Part shown: positions 52,425-61,633 of the stretch, piece after piece
How the letters are laid out: each line of letters opens with the position of its first letter
How positions within the stretch are numbered: the first letter of the stretch is position 1
DNA from: Brucella anthropi_A
GTDB lineage: Bacteria > Pseudomonadota > Alphaproteobacteria > Rhizobiales > Rhizobiaceae
DNA length: 64,000 bases
Reading direction: 5' to 3'
Assembly: GCF_046630315.1 (NCBI RefSeq)
Contig: NZ_LQBD01000018.1
Location: forward strand, 1 to 64,000
Program-made: the position numbers and the translations under genes
The notes under the pieces: model-generated
Database searches by the model: none
What the model was told of the DNA's origin: nothing
What the model saw: the letters and a program-made list of their open reading frames with translations, nothing else

Positions 52425-53753
52425 ATGATACGTAAACTGTCGCTGCTGTTCGCCGGAGCCCTTCTGGGGGCATCAGCCATGGTGATGGTCCAGGGCGCGC
52501 CGGCTTCCACCGCTTTTGCGGCAGGCAAAGACAGCGATGTCTACAAGGAACTGGCCCTTTTCGGCGATATTTTCGAACGGGTGCGCGCGCAATATGTGAC
52601 GCCGCCGGACGACAAGAAGCTGACCGAGAGCGCCATCAACGGCATGTTGTCCTCGCTCGATCCCCATTCTTCCTATCTCAACCCCGAAGCCGCGCAGGAC
52701 ATGCGCGTGCAGACCAAGGGTGAATTTGGCGGCCTCGGCATCGAAGTCACCATGGACAACGATCTGGTGAAGGTCATCGCGCCGATCGACGATACGCCCG
52801 CCTCCAAGGCCGGTGTGCTGGCAGGCGATCTCATCACCAAGATCGACGGACAGGAAGTGCGCGGGCTTTCGCTGACCGATGCGGTCGACAAGATGCGCGG
52901 TGAAATCGGTTCGCCGATCGAATTGACCATCCAGCGCCAGGGCGTCGACAAGCCGATCACGCTCAAGATCAACCGCGCCGTCATCAAGGTGAAGGCCGTT
53001 CGCTATCGCGTCGAAAACGATGTCGGTTATCTGCGCGTCATCTCGTTCACCGAACAGACGTCTGAAGACCTCAAGAAGGCAATCAAGGATATTCAGGACA
53101 AGATTCCCGCCGACAAGCTCAAGGGCTATGTGCTGGATCTACGCCTCAATCCGGGCGGCTTGCTCGATCAGGCGGTTGCCGTTTCCGATGCCTTCCTCGA
53201 CAAGGGGGAAGTCGTCTCGACCCGTGGCCGCGATCCGCAGGATGTGACGCGCTTCGACGCGCGCAAGGGCGACCTGACCGACGGCAAGCCGGTCATCGTT
53301 CTCATCAATGGCGGCTCGGCCAGCGCGTCGGAAATCGTTGCCGGTGCGCTTCAGGATCACCGCCGCGCCACCGTGCTCGGCACGCAGTCCTTCGGCAAGG
53401 GCTCGGTGCAGACGATCATTCCGCTCGGCGAAAACGGTTCGCTGCGTCTGACCACGGCGCTTTATTACACGCCGTCGGGCAAGTCGATCCAGGGCAAGGG
53501 CATCACGCCCGACATCAAGGTCGACCAGCCCTTGCCGCCGGAACTGAAGGGGGAGGACGTCGTGCGCGGCGAATCCGAACTCAAGGGCCACATCAAGGGC
53601 AATGCCGAGGATGATAACGGCTCCGGTTCTTCGGCCTATGTCCCGGCTGATCCAAAGGACGACATCCAGCTCAACGAAGCCTTGAAGCTCCTGCGTGGCG
53701 AGGTGGCCAATGCCGCATTCCCGCCGGACCCGAAGAAGGGCGTGTTGAACTGA
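52425..53753 (+). CDS. ctpA: Carboxy-terminal processing protease (S41)
   Basis: 442 residues from the ATG at 52425. Signal peptide MIRKLSLLFAGALLGASAMVM. A PDZ domain lies near 95-165 (GGLGIEVTMDNDLVKVIAP) and the catalytic domain from 190. The serine is in GGSASASEIVAGALQDHR and the lysine in FGKGSVQT. It processes periplasmic or membrane proteins. Located between envC-like and the deacetylase-like gene, it belongs to the envelope group; a link to amidase control is inferred. Confidence 0.95.
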   Translation: MIRKLSLLFAGALLGASAMVMVQGAPASTAFAAGKDSDVYKELALFGDIFERVRAQYVTPPDDKKLTESAINGMLSSLDPHSSYLNPEAAQDMRVQTKGEFGGLGIEVTMDNDLVKVIAPIDDTPASKAGVLAGDLITKIDGQEVRGLSLTDAVDKMRGEIGSPIELTIQRQGVDKPITLKINRAVIKVKAVRYRVENDVGYLRVISFTEQTSEDLKKAIKDIQDKIPADKLKGYVLDLRLNPGGLLDQAVAVSDAFLDKGEVVSTRGRDPQDVTRFDARKGDLTDGKPVIVLINGGSASASEIVAGALQDHRRATVLGTQSFGKGSVQTIIPLGENGSLRLTTALYYTPSGKSIQGKGITPDIKVDQPLPPELKGEDVVRGESELKGHIKGNAEDDNGSGSSAYVPADPKDDIQLNEALKLLRGEVANAAFPPDPKKGVLN

Positions 53754-53760
53754 TCGCTCC

Positions 53761-54948
53761 ATGCTGGATCTGAACAGCCCGTTAGGACTGGATAAGAAAC
53801 CGCAAAAGCGCGGGGGCTTACGCTCCCGCGCTTTGCGTTCGGCCCTGTTGGGCCTTGCCATTTCGGGCGGGCTTTGCCTTGCCGGTGGCGCGGTGTTCGC
53901 CATCTGGCAGAATAATCACGCGGCTTTCCGCAAGACCGAAACCGCCGCCGTGGAGGCGCCGCAAGTCGAGTTGCCCGCCGCCAAGGCTGAGATAAAGCCC
54001 GCCACCGGCAATACGCCGCCGCCCGGCAGCGCATCGCGCGGGACGGGTGGTCTGCCGGGGCCTGCCATCATCAAGGTTATGCCCGATATGGCGCAAGGCA
54101 ATGGGGTCGCGGAGCAGAACGCCCATCAGGCCGGGCAGGATCAGCGCGTTGCGCATCTGCCGGAAAAGGCGCTGGTCGAGCAGAGCCCGACCGGGCCGCT
54201 TCCGGTGCGTGGCGCGGACGGCCTGCGCCCGATGGATGCCTATGCGGCCGGATGGTCCGGCGCGCGCGGGGCGCGGATTGCGCTTGTCATCGGCGGTCTT
54301 GGGCTGTCGCAGACCGGCAGCATGGAGGCGGTCGACAAGCTTCCGCCGGAAATCACGCTCGGATTTGCGCCGCAGGGCAACAGTTTGCAGCGCTGGATGC
54401 AGGCAGCACGGCAAAACGGTCATGAACTTGTGCTGCAATTGCCGATGGAGCCGTTCGACTATCCGCGTGTCAATCCCGGCCGCAATACGCTGACGGTGGA
54501 TGATGGCTTTGAGAAAAATCGGGCTTCGCTGCTGTGGGCGCTGTCGCGGATGACCAATTATGCCGGTGTGATGAACTATATGGGTGCGCGTTTCACATCC
54601 GAGACGGAGGCCTTTTCGCCGGTGCTGGGCGAGATCGGCAGGCGCGGCCTTTATTATCTCGACGATGGTACCTCGGCGCGCAGCCAGGCCGACCGGATTG
54701 CCGAAAGCGATGCGGTGCCTTTCGCGGCAGCCGATGTGCTGATCGATGCGGCGCAGGAGCGCGGTGCGATCCTCGATCGTCTTGATGAGCTGGAGCGGAC
54801 CGCGCGTGCCAATGGCAGCGCCATCGGCACGGGTTCGGCCTTTGCGGTGACGGTTGATGCGGTTGCCGAATGGGCCAATGAGGTCAGGGAGCGCGGCATT
54901 GAAATCGTGCCGGTTTCGGCGCTGGTGCGCGATCCCGAACGGCAATAA
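53761..54948 (+). CDS. Divergent polysaccharide deacetylase family protein
   Basis: 395 residues. A membrane anchor (LRSALLGLAISGGLCLAGGAVFAIW) is followed by a low-complexity periplasmic linker and then the deacetylase-like domain from about 170: RIALVIGGLGLSQTGSMEAVDKLPPEITLGF. The YLDDGTS and LQLPMEPFDYPRVNPG patches are shared by the DUF610/YibQ family. Real enzymes need an Asp-Asp/His-His metal triad; here the first site is IGGLG rather than FDDG, so activity is uncertain. It overlaps no gene and lies 7 bases after ctpA. Confidence 0.85.
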   Translation: MLDLNSPLGLDKKPQKRGGLRSRALRSALLGLAISGGLCLAGGAVFAIWQNNHAAFRKTETAAVEAPQVELPAAKAEIKPATGNTPPPGSASRGTGGLPGPAIIKVMPDMAQGNGVAEQNAHQAGQDQRVAHLPEKALVEQSPTGPLPVRGADGLRPMDAYAAGWSGARGARIALVIGGLGLSQTGSMEAVDKLPPEITLGFAPQGNSLQRWMQAARQNGHELVLQLPMEPFDYPRVNPGRNTLTVDDGFEKNRASLLWALSRMTNYAGVMNYMGARFTSETEAFSPVLGEIGRRGLYYLDDGTSARSQADRIAESDAVPFAAADVLIDAAQERGAILDRLDELERTARANGSAIGTGSAFAVTVDAVAEWANEVRERGIEIVPVSALVRDPERQ

Positions 54949-54966
54949 CCTATCATGGAGAATGTC

Positions 54967-55491
54967 ATGTCGAAGCATAAAGGCCCTGTCGATCCGGAAA
55001 GCCTGCCCTACCGTCCCTGCGTCGGGCTGATGGTGCTGAACCGGGCCGGGCTGGTCTGGGCTGGCCGCCGGATCGTCATTCCGGGTGACGAGATGGATGG
55101 CGCGACGCAGCTCTGGCAGATGCCGCAGGGCGGCATCGACAAGGGCGAGGAGCCGGTCGAGGCGGCTATCCGCGAGCTTTACGAGGAAACCGGCATGAAG
55201 TCGGTATCGCTGCTTGAGGAAGCATCGGACTGGATCAATTACGACCTGCCGCCGCATCTGGTGGGGCTGGCGCTCAAGGGCAAATATCGCGGCCAGACGC
55301 AAAAATGGTTTGCCTATCGTTTCGAGGGCGACGAGAGCGAAATCGCCATCAACCCGCCGCCCGGCGGACACACCGCCGAGTTCGACCGCTGGGAATGGAA
55401 GCCGATGGTTGAGCTGCCGGAGCTGATCGTGCCCTTCAAGCGCAAGGTCTATGAGGAGGTCGTCGCGGCTTTCCGGCATCTGGCGCCCTGA
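54967..55491 (+). CDS. rppH: RNA pyrophosphohydrolase
   Basis: 174 residues from the ATG at 54967 (MSKHKGPVDPESLPYRPCVGLMVLN), with an ATG at 54955 as a less conserved alternative. The Nudix box is GGIDKGEEPVEAAIRELYEETG, with the expected REL-x-EE. The enzyme removes pyrophosphate from the 5' end of mRNA to start decay. It follows the deacetylase-like gene by 18 bases. Confidence 0.95.
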   Translation: MSKHKGPVDPESLPYRPCVGLMVLNRAGLVWAGRRIVIPGDEMDGATQLWQMPQGGIDKGEEPVEAAIRELYEETGMKSVSLLEEASDWINYDLPPHLVGLALKGKYRGQTQKWFAYRFEGDESEIAINPPPGGHTAEFDRWEWKPMVELPELIVPFKRKVYEEVVAAFRHLAP

Positions 55492-55595
55492 TTTAACGGG
55501 GGAGGCGCTTCCGCCCCCCTTGTGCCGCCGCCCAACATATAGTCAACTTGCTCCATGCGCGCCGGACGGCTGCGTTCTGAGAGGGAGAAAAACGC

Positions 55596-55850
55596 ATGGA
55601 TGTTGGAAGTCTTCTCGTATTTCTTTTCGTCGGTCTAATTGCCGGCTGGCTGGCGGGCAAGGTCGTGCAGGGCGGCGGTTTCGGCCTGATCGGCAATATC
55701 ATCGTCGGCGTGATCGGCGCATTCTTTGCGGGCTGGCTGCTGCCGCGCCTTGGATTTTCCGTCGGCGGCGGGATCATCGCCTCGATTGTCAACGCCTTTA
55801 TCGGTGCTGCCATTCTCCTGATTATCCTGCGCATCATAAAACGCGCCTGA
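55596..55850 (+). CDS. GlsB/YeaQ/YmgE family membrane protein
   Basis: 84 residues made of three hydrophobic segments with glycine zippers: LLVFLFVGLIAGWLAGKVVQGGGFGLIGNIIVGVIGA, then FFAGWLLPRLGF and IASIVNAFIGAAILLIIL. This transglycosylase-associated family responds to stress; no enzymatic role is known. GGGAG is 9 bases upstream. Confidence 0.9.
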   Translation: MDVGSLLVFLFVGLIAGWLAGKVVQGGGFGLIGNIIVGVIGAFFAGWLLPRLGFSVGGGIIASIVNAFIGAAILLIILRIIKRA

Positions 55851-55920
55851 GTTTTTGCTGTTGTTCTGAACAGGCCCGGCTTCCCGCAAGCCGGGTTGCT
55901 TCATTTCGAAGTTCAATCCC

Positions 55921-56565
55921 ATGACACCGAATTCCAAACTGTCGCTCGGTCTTGTTCTCACCGCATCGGCCGGTTTCGTCGATGCGATCGCCTTCCTGCA
56001 GCTGGGCGGTTTCTTCGCGTCCTTCATGAGCGGCAACACCACGCAGCTTGGCACGGCGCTGGCCGGACAGCCCGGCCCGCAGGGTCTGGTCCTGGTCTGG
56101 TTTCCCGCGATCCTGATCGTGCTGTTCTTTTCCGGCGCCTTCTTCGGCACGCTTGCGGTGCGGGCCTATGGCCGCTGGGGCAGCCTTTATGTGATGGCGA
56201 GCGTGGTGGCGATCCTGCTGTTGGTCAGCATGCTGCGGCGTGAGGGGGCGATGCTCATCCAGCCGGTGCTGCTGCTTGCCGCGGCCATGGGCGCGCAGAA
56301 TGCCGCGGTGCAGCCCATCGGGGCCGCGCGTCTCGGCGTGACCTATGTGACGGGCACGCTGTTCAACGCCGCCGCCGATCTTGCCTGTTCGCTGCGCGGC
56401 GAAACGCCGAAATGGCGCTGGCTGCAACATGCGGCTGTCTGGCTGGCGCTGATGCTGGGCGCTGTCGGCGGCGGTTTTGGCCATGCTTTCATCGGCCTCG
56501 ATGCCTTGTTCGTTCCCGCCGCGATGATTGTGGGCGTGATGATCGCCTATGTGAGGCTTAATTGA
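55921..56565 (+). CDS. YoaK family (DUF1275) membrane protein
   Basis: 214 residues, about six hydrophobic helices. Family motif LTASAGFVDAIAFLQLGGFFASFMSGNTTQLG occupies 10-44, and RLGVTYVTGTLFNAAADL lies near 140. A function is not established. Convergent with the LysR gene, with one base between the stops. Confidence 0.9.
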   Translation: MTPNSKLSLGLVLTASAGFVDAIAFLQLGGFFASFMSGNTTQLGTALAGQPGPQGLVLVWFPAILIVLFFSGAFFGTLAVRAYGRWGSLYVMASVVAILLLVSMLRREGAMLIQPVLLLAAAMGAQNAAVQPIGAARLGVTYVTGTLFNAAADLACSLRGETPKWRWLQHAAVWLALMLGAVGGGFGHAFIGLDALFVPAAMIVGVMIAYVRLN

Positions 56566-56566
56566 T

Positions 56567-57448
56567 TTAGCTGAACAGCGATTTTTCGCTTTCCACCAGT
56601 TCCGAAATCAGGGCCGAAACGGCTGTCACGCGCCGCAATGTGCGGGCGGATTCATGATAGGCGAGCCAATAGGCGCGGCGGATAACCCGATCCGGCAGGA
56701 CGGGCACAAGATCAGGATCGGCGCGGGCGATGAAGGCGTGCAATATGCCGATGCCCGCACCGGCCCGCACGGCCTCGACCTGCCCAAGCGCGCTCGACAC
56801 TTCGAAAGCCGGCTTCCAGTCGCGGGAAATTTCCGGCGCATAGGCCAGCGACGGGTTGATGACGAGATCTTCCACATAGCCGATGAGCCGGTGATGATTG
56901 AGGTCCTCCGGGCTTTCCGGCGTGCCATTCATCTCCAGATAGCTGCGATGCGCATAGAGACAGAGCGTATAATCGACGAGCCTGCGCGCAATCAGCCGGC
57001 CTTGTTCCGGGCGCTCGACCGTAATGGCGATATCCGCCTCGCGGCGCGACAGTGAGAATGAGCGCGGCACCGGCACAAGCTGGATGGTGAGGTCTGGATA
57101 TTTCTGCGTCAGCCGCGCCAGCCGGGGCGCCAGGAAATTGACCCCGAACCCGTCCGGCGCGCCGATGCGCACCGTGCCGGAAACGGCAATATCCGCATTG
57201 CCGACATGCGAGCGGGCGGAAAGCATTTCCGCCTCCATGCGCTCGGCGGCAAGCAGAAATTCCTCGCCCGCCTGCGTCAGCGTCGATCCGTTGGTGCGGC
57301 GTGTCAAAAGCGTGGTGGAGAGTGCGGTTTCAAGCGCGGTCAGCCGCCGGGCGACGGTGGTGTGGTTGAGGCCGAGCCTCCTGGCCGCGCCCAGAATCTG
57401 GCCCGAGCGGGCAACGGCGAGAAAGATGCGGATATCGTCCCAGTTCAT
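56567..57448 (-). CDS. LysR-family transcriptional regulator
   Basis: 293 residues from the ATG at 57448. Helix-turn-helix near 4-60 (SGQILGAARRLGLNHTTVARRLTALE), then the effector domain from GTVRIGAPDGFGVNFLAPRL. It is divergent from the mmsA gene, so mmsA is a probable target, as in other LysR-mms pairs. Confidence 0.92.
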   Translation of the reverse strand: MNWDDIRIFLAVARSGQILGAARRLGLNHTTVARRLTALETALSTTLLTRRTNGSTLTQAGEEFLLAAERMEAEMLSARSHVGNADIAVSGTVRIGAPDGFGVNFLAPRLARLTQKYPDLTIQLVPVPRSFSLSRREADIAITVERPEQGRLIARRLVDYTLCLYAHRSYLEMNGTPESPEDLNHHRLIGYVEDLVINPSLAYAPEISRDWKPAFEVSSALGQVEAVRAGAGIGILHAFIARADPDLVPVLPDRVIRRAYWLAYHESARTLRRVTAVSALISELVESEKSLFS

Positions 57449-57603
57449 GATGTTCCCTGCATGAGGATGCGCCATTATTACTATAAAATTTGCACAACGG
57501 ATACGCTTTTCCGTGCCTTGCAATCATGAATTTGCAGAGTCAAGATGGCGGCAACGATGGGGGCTTGCAGGCTCTTCAAAGCGATCATCAGGGAGGTTCT
57601 TCG

Positions 57604-59100
57604 ATGCGCAATATCGGACATTTCATCGGCGGCAAGCATGTGGCAGGCAAGAGCGGCCGCACGGCGGACGTCTTCCAGCCGCTCGACGGCTCGGTGCAGG
57701 GCAAGGTGGCGCTCGCCACCAAGGAAGAAGTACGCGCGGCGGTCGAAAACGCCAAGGCGGCACAGCCGGCCTGGGCCGCGACCAACCCGCAGCGCCGTGT
57801 TCGCATCCTGCGCAAGTTCATCGAACTGGTCGAGGCCGAATATGACAGCCTGGCCGAACTCCTGGCCCGCGAACACGGCAAGACCATTGCCGACGCCAAG
57901 GGCGACATCCAGCGCGGCCTCGAAGTGGTGGAAGTCTGCCTCGGTGCGGCGCATATGCTGAAAGGTGAGTTCACCGACAATGCGGGCACGGGCATCGACA
58001 CCTATTCGATGCGCCAGCCGCTCGGCGTTGTGGCGGGCATCACGCCGTTCAACTTCCCGGCCATGATCCCGCTCTGGAAGGCCGGTCCGGCGATTGCCTG
58101 CGGCAATGCCTTCATCCTGAAGCCGTCCGAACGCGATCCGGGCGTGCCGATGCGCCTTGCCGAACTGTTCATGGAAGCCGGTCTTCCGGCAGGCATTTTC
58201 AACGTCGTCAACGGCGACAAGGAATCGGTCGATGCGCTGCTCGACGATCCGGATGTCCAGGCGATCGGCTTTGTCGGCTCCACGCCGATTGCGCAATATA
58301 TCTATGGCCGCGGCTGCTCGAACGGCAAGCGCGTGCAGTGCTTCGGCGGCGCGAAGAACCATCTTCTCATCATGCCGGATGCCGACATGGACCAGACCGT
58401 CGATGCGCTGATCGGCGCGGGCTACGGTTCGGCTGGCGAGCGCTGCATGGCGATTTCGGTTGCCGTCCCGGTCGGTGAAGACACCGCCAACCGCCTGATG
58501 GAAAAGCTGATCCCGCGCGTCGAGGCGCTGAAGATCGGCACCTCCACCGACAATTCCGCCGATTACGGCCCGCTCGTCACCAAAGCGGCGCTCGACCGCG
58601 TGCGCGGCTATGTCGATCTGGGCGTTGAAGAAGGCGCGAAGCTGGTCGTCGATGGCCGTAACTTCAAGATGCAGGGCTATGAAGACGGTTTCTACATGGG
58701 CGGCTGCCTGTTCGATCATGTGACGCCGGACATGCGCATCTACAAGGAAGAAATCTTTGGCCCGGTTCTCTCGGTCGTGCGCGCCAGGAATTACGAGGAA
58801 GCGCTGGCCCTGCCGAACGATCATGAATATGGCAACGGCGTTGCGATCTTCACCCGTGACGGCGATGCGGCCCGCGATTTCGCCAGCCGCGTGCAGGTCG
58901 GCATGGTCGGCATCAATGTGCCGATCCCGGTTCCGATTGCTTACTACACCTTCGGCGGCTGGAAGGCTTCCGGCTTCGGCGATCTCAACCAGCACGGCCC
59001 GGATGCTTTCCGCTTCTACACCAAGACCAAGACCGTCACCGCGCGCTGGCCGTCTGGCGTGAAAGATGGTGCGGAGTTCGTCATCCCGACGATGAAGTAA
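57604..59100 (+). CDS. mmsA: Methylmalonate-semialdehyde dehydrogenase (CoA-acylating)
   Basis: 498 residues from the ATG at 57604, with GGGAGG upstream. Family signs: MRNIGHFIGGKHVAGKSGR start, PLGVVAGITPFNFPAMIPLWKAGPAIACGNAFILKPSE, and the catalytic Cys in GSAGERCMAISVAV. It converts methylmalonate or malonate semialdehyde to propionyl-CoA or acetyl-CoA in valine and inositol breakdown. It ends with AEFVIPTMK; a second copy of that end lies 99 bases downstream. Confidence 0.95.
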   Translation: MRNIGHFIGGKHVAGKSGRTADVFQPLDGSVQGKVALATKEEVRAAVENAKAAQPAWAATNPQRRVRILRKFIELVEAEYDSLAELLAREHGKTIADAKGDIQRGLEVVEVCLGAAHMLKGEFTDNAGTGIDTYSMRQPLGVVAGITPFNFPAMIPLWKAGPAIACGNAFILKPSERDPGVPMRLAELFMEAGLPAGIFNVVNGDKESVDALLDDPDVQAIGFVGSTPIAQYIYGRGCSNGKRVQCFGGAKNHLLIMPDADMDQTVDALIGAGYGSAGERCMAISVAVPVGEDTANRLMEKLIPRVEALKIGTSTDNSADYGPLVTKAALDRVRGYVDLGVEEGAKLVVDGRNFKMQGYEDGFYMGGCLFDHVTPDMRIYKEEIFGPVLSVVRARNYEEALALPNDHEYGNGVAIFTRDGDAARDFASRVQVGMVGINVPIPVPIAYYTFGGWKASGFGDLNQHGPDAFRFYTKTKTVTARWPSGVKDGAEFVIPTMK

Positions 59101-59151
59101 CCCCGGACGATTCCTTACGTTTGCGCGTCCTCGCTTCGCTGCGGGCGCGCG

Positions 59152-59199
59152 GCTGGGGTTAAAGACGGGGCGGAATTCGTCATCCCGACGATGAAGTAA
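59152..59199 (+). pseudogene. Second, diverged copy of the mmsA 3' end
   Basis: Sixteen codons starting GCT GGG GTT and ending TAA encode A-GVKDGAEFVIPTMK, identical to the last 15 codons of mmsA apart from one Ser-to-Ala and five synonymous changes (GGC/GGG, GTG/GTT, GAT/GAC, GGT/GGG, GAG/GAA). Exactly 99 bases separate equal positions. Upstream of it there is no further mmsA-like sequence. Best read as a relic of another mmsA allele. Confidence 0.85.
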
Positions 59200-59212
59200 G
59201 TATCGCGCTTTT

Positions 59213-59273
59213 CACCTCATCCTGAGGAGACGTCCTGAGCTTGTCGAAGGACGTCGTCTCGAAGGACGAGGTG
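59213..59273. repeat. Palindromic repeat
   Basis: CACCTCATCCTGAGGAGACG and CGTCGTCTCGAAGGACGAGG face each other, with AGCTTGTCGAAGGACG in the middle. CCTCATCCTGAGGAGC...TTGTCGAAGGACGAGG-type elements occur in many alphaproteobacterial intergenic spaces. In this window it appears once. Confidence 0.6.
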
Positions 59274-59301
59274 ATGGACAAGCTTTACTGTCGCCTAAGC
59301 G

Positions 59302-59333
59302 AAATCCCGCCCTCGTGGCGGGATTTTTCTTTT
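59302..59333 (+). terminator. Rho-independent terminator
   Basis: AAATCCCGCC-ctcgt-GGCGGGATTT followed by TTCTTTTT: 10-bp stem and T-rich tail, downstream of mmsA, its relic tail and the palindrome. The stretch from 59334 to 59505 has nothing else I can identify. Confidence 0.85.
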
Positions 59334-59505
59334 TATTCGAACAGCGCCTCCGGTCACCTCATCGCCCGAAGGCGGAAATTTCGGCAAGTTGATCGTGAAG
59401 CTTGCATAAGACCGCAATAAACTGCTTGCAGAACCGCGCTCCGAGCGTGATGCTGTGCCTGTTTCTGTGTTGGAAACGTGAGTCATTGCAAAGGACAGAC
59501 ACAGC

Positions 59506-59793
59506 ATGGGTGAGCGCCAGCAGGCGGGCATAGGAGAAGGCGGCGGGCCAGGGCGTGAGCGCCAGGAAGAGGCGCGGCGCATCCTGGAGCGGCTGGAGCG
59601 TGAGCAGACCGGCGCCGAAGGCATTGTCCGGCGCGGGGTTTCCCGCACCGCGCGGCATCTTTCCGCTGCCGACGCGCCCGAAAACGATCCCATCGAGCTT
59701 TGGGCCACCCGCGTCGGGCGTGGGCTTGGCTTCCTCATCACGCTGGCGATCATCGTCTGGCTCATTTCCTATCTCATGCAAAGCCGGGTATAA
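59506..59793 (+). CDS. Small single-membrane-span protein, unknown function
   Basis: 95 residues. The first ~55 residues are Glu/Arg/Gly-rich and helical (RERQEEARRILERLEREQTG). A single membrane helix follows at the end (LGFLITLAIIVWLISYL) with a short tail QSRV. No family recognised. It is one base from the ATG of the pyridoxal kinase-like gene, so the two are probably cotranscribed. Confidence 0.65.
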   Translation: MGERQQAGIGEGGGPGRERQEEARRILERLEREQTGAEGIVRRGVSRTARHLSAADAPENDPIELWATRVGRGLGFLITLAIIVWLISYLMQSRV

Positions 59794-59794
59794 A

Positions 59795-60691
59795 ATGACG
59801 CTTCCTGCGCCTTCGGATGCGACAACCGTTATTGTCATCTCAAGCCATGTCGTGCGCGGTTCGGTCGGCAATCGTGCCGCCGTCTTCGCGTTGGAAACGC
59901 TGGGTTTTCCCGTCTGGGCCGTGCCGACGGTGGTGCTGCCATGGCATCCGGGCCACGGAGTTCCGGGCGCTCCGGCCGGGCGCATCGTGCCGCCTGCGGA
60001 AGAGTTCGCGCGCCTGATGCAGGATCTTCAGCGCGCGCCGTGGCTTGGCGAAGTGGGCGCCGTCCTGACCGGCTATCTCGGCCATCCCGAACAGGCGGCA
60101 GCCGTTGCCGAACTGGTCAAGACCGTCAAGGCGAACAATCCCGAGGCCGTCTATCTCTGCGATCCGGTGATCGGGGACGAAAAGGGGCTCTATGTGCCCG
60201 AAGCCACCGCCATGGGGATTCGCGACAGGCTTCTGCCGCTTGCCGATATCGCGACGCCCAACAGGTTCGAGCTTTCATGGCTGACCGGCGTGCCGCTGGA
60301 AGACAATGCGGCGCTCATGGAAGCGGCGCTCGATGCGGGGCCGGCCACCATGCTGGTGACATCGGCCTTCCCGCTGATGAGCGGCAGCATCGGCAATATC
60401 CTGCTCACGCCGACCATGGCGCTGATGGCCGAGCATCGCCGCGTCGATGGCCCGACCAACGGCCTTGGCGACCTGACATCCGCGGTGTTTCTGGCGCGGC
60501 GGCTCTGCGGACTTTCGGAAGAAAAGATGCTGCAAAGCACCACGGCGGCCGTGTTCGAGATCATGGCGCGTTCGGCAAAGCGCGGGGCGGACGAACTGAT
60601 GCTGGAGGCCGATGCGTCGAGCCTCGCCACGCCGATGGCCATGGTGCAGACGCGGCGGCTGATGCACCCGACCAAGGGCCTGCGGGCCTGA
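59795..60691 (+). CDS. Pyridoxal kinase family protein (PdxY-like)
   Basis: 298 residues from the ATG at 59795. Ribokinase-type fold of the PdxK/PdxY family: VIVISSHVVRGSVGNRAAVFALETLGFPVWAVPTVVLPWHPGHG, VYLCDPVIGDEKGLYV and DGPTNGLGDLTSAVFLARRL, where GLGD carries the catalytic Asp. Salvages vitamin B6 aldehyde to PLP. It begins three bases after the small membrane protein. Confidence 0.88.
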   Translation: MTLPAPSDATTVIVISSHVVRGSVGNRAAVFALETLGFPVWAVPTVVLPWHPGHGVPGAPAGRIVPPAEEFARLMQDLQRAPWLGEVGAVLTGYLGHPEQAAAVAELVKTVKANNPEAVYLCDPVIGDEKGLYVPEATAMGIRDRLLPLADIATPNRFELSWLTGVPLEDNAALMEAALDAGPATMLVTSAFPLMSGSIGNILLTPTMALMAEHRRVDGPTNGLGDLTSAVFLARRLCGLSEEKMLQSTTAAVFEIMARSAKRGADELMLEADASSLATPMAMVQTRRLMHPTKGLRA

Positions 60692-60776
60692 AAGGCGAGG
60701 GCCTGCGTCCAAATGGACGCACACACCTCGATCTATTTCGATTGATCTCGGTTTTCGATAGGGATATTGGAAAAAT

Positions 60777-61421
60777 ATGGTTGATCTTCCAGACTCACTT
60801 CTCGCCGGTTATCGAACCTTCATGCGCGAGCATTTTGCCCAGGAAACCTCACGTTATCGCCATTTGGCCGACAAGGGGCAATCGCCGGAAACGCTGGTTA
60901 TCGCTTGTTGCGATTCGCGAGCGGCTCCCGAAACCATCTTCAATACGGCGCCGGGCGAAATCTTCGTCCTGCGCAATGTTGCCAATCTCATCCCGCCTTA
61001 CGAGCCCGACGGCGAATATCATGCGGCTTCCGCCGCACTGGAATTTGCGGTCCAAAGCCTCAAGGTGAAGAATATCGTCGTCATGGGCCATGGCCGTTGC
61101 GGCGGTATCAAGGCGGCGCTCGACACCGAAAGCGCGCCTCTTTCGCCGGGCGATTTCATCGGCAAATGGATGAGCCTGATCGCGCCTGCCGCCGAAGCCG
61201 TCAGCGGCAACCAGCTCATGACGCAGGCCGAACGCCACACCGCGCTGGAGCGCATCTCGATCCGCTATTCCATCAATAATCTGCGCACATTCCCTTGCGT
61301 CGACATTCTGGAAAAGAAGGGCAAACTCACCCTGCATGGCGCATGGTTCGATATTTCGACCGGCGAATTGTGGGTGATGGATCACCAGACGGGTGATTTC
61401 AAACGTCCCGATCCTGCCTGA
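60777..61421 (+). CDS. Beta-carbonic anhydrase
   Basis: 214 residues. Zinc ligands: Cys45 in ACCDSRAAPE (with the Asp46-Arg48 dyad), His105 and Cys108 in MGHGRCGG. NVANLIPPYEPDGEYHAASAALEFAV is the usual substrate region. It interconverts CO2 and bicarbonate. In Brucella such enzymes are studied as two isoforms; this could be either. A stem (AACGGC ... GCCGTT) after the stop may terminate transcription. Confidence 0.92.
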   Translation: MVDLPDSLLAGYRTFMREHFAQETSRYRHLADKGQSPETLVIACCDSRAAPETIFNTAPGEIFVLRNVANLIPPYEPDGEYHAASAALEFAVQSLKVKNIVVMGHGRCGGIKAALDTESAPLSPGDFIGKWMSLIAPAAEAVSGNQLMTQAERHTALERISIRYSINNLRTFPCVDILEKKGKLTLHGAWFDISTGELWVMDHQTGDFKRPDPA

Positions 61422-61633
61422 TCCAACGTTCAAAACAACGCGTCCTGAAACGGCTCCTTTCAGATCGAGAGGGGCCGTTTTGCCTTGTTTCGGACAGCTG
61501 AAATTGACGTTTTTGTTCCCAAAACGCAAAAAACCGCAGCAAAAGATGCAAAAATAGCCCCAAACTTTGGGGCTAAATTGTGTTTCCTGCGGCTTTTCCG
61601 TGGCAATTTCGAAGCGAAATTGCGATTTCGGCC

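Noticed and set aside
53818..55479. A 553-residue minus-strand frame over the deacetylase-like and rppH genes
   Set aside because: Shadow frame spanning two real genes and the gap between them; no domain features.
57481..58995. A 504-residue minus-strand frame over mmsA
   Set aside because: Shadow of mmsA, which has the catalytic Cys and family-wide similarity.
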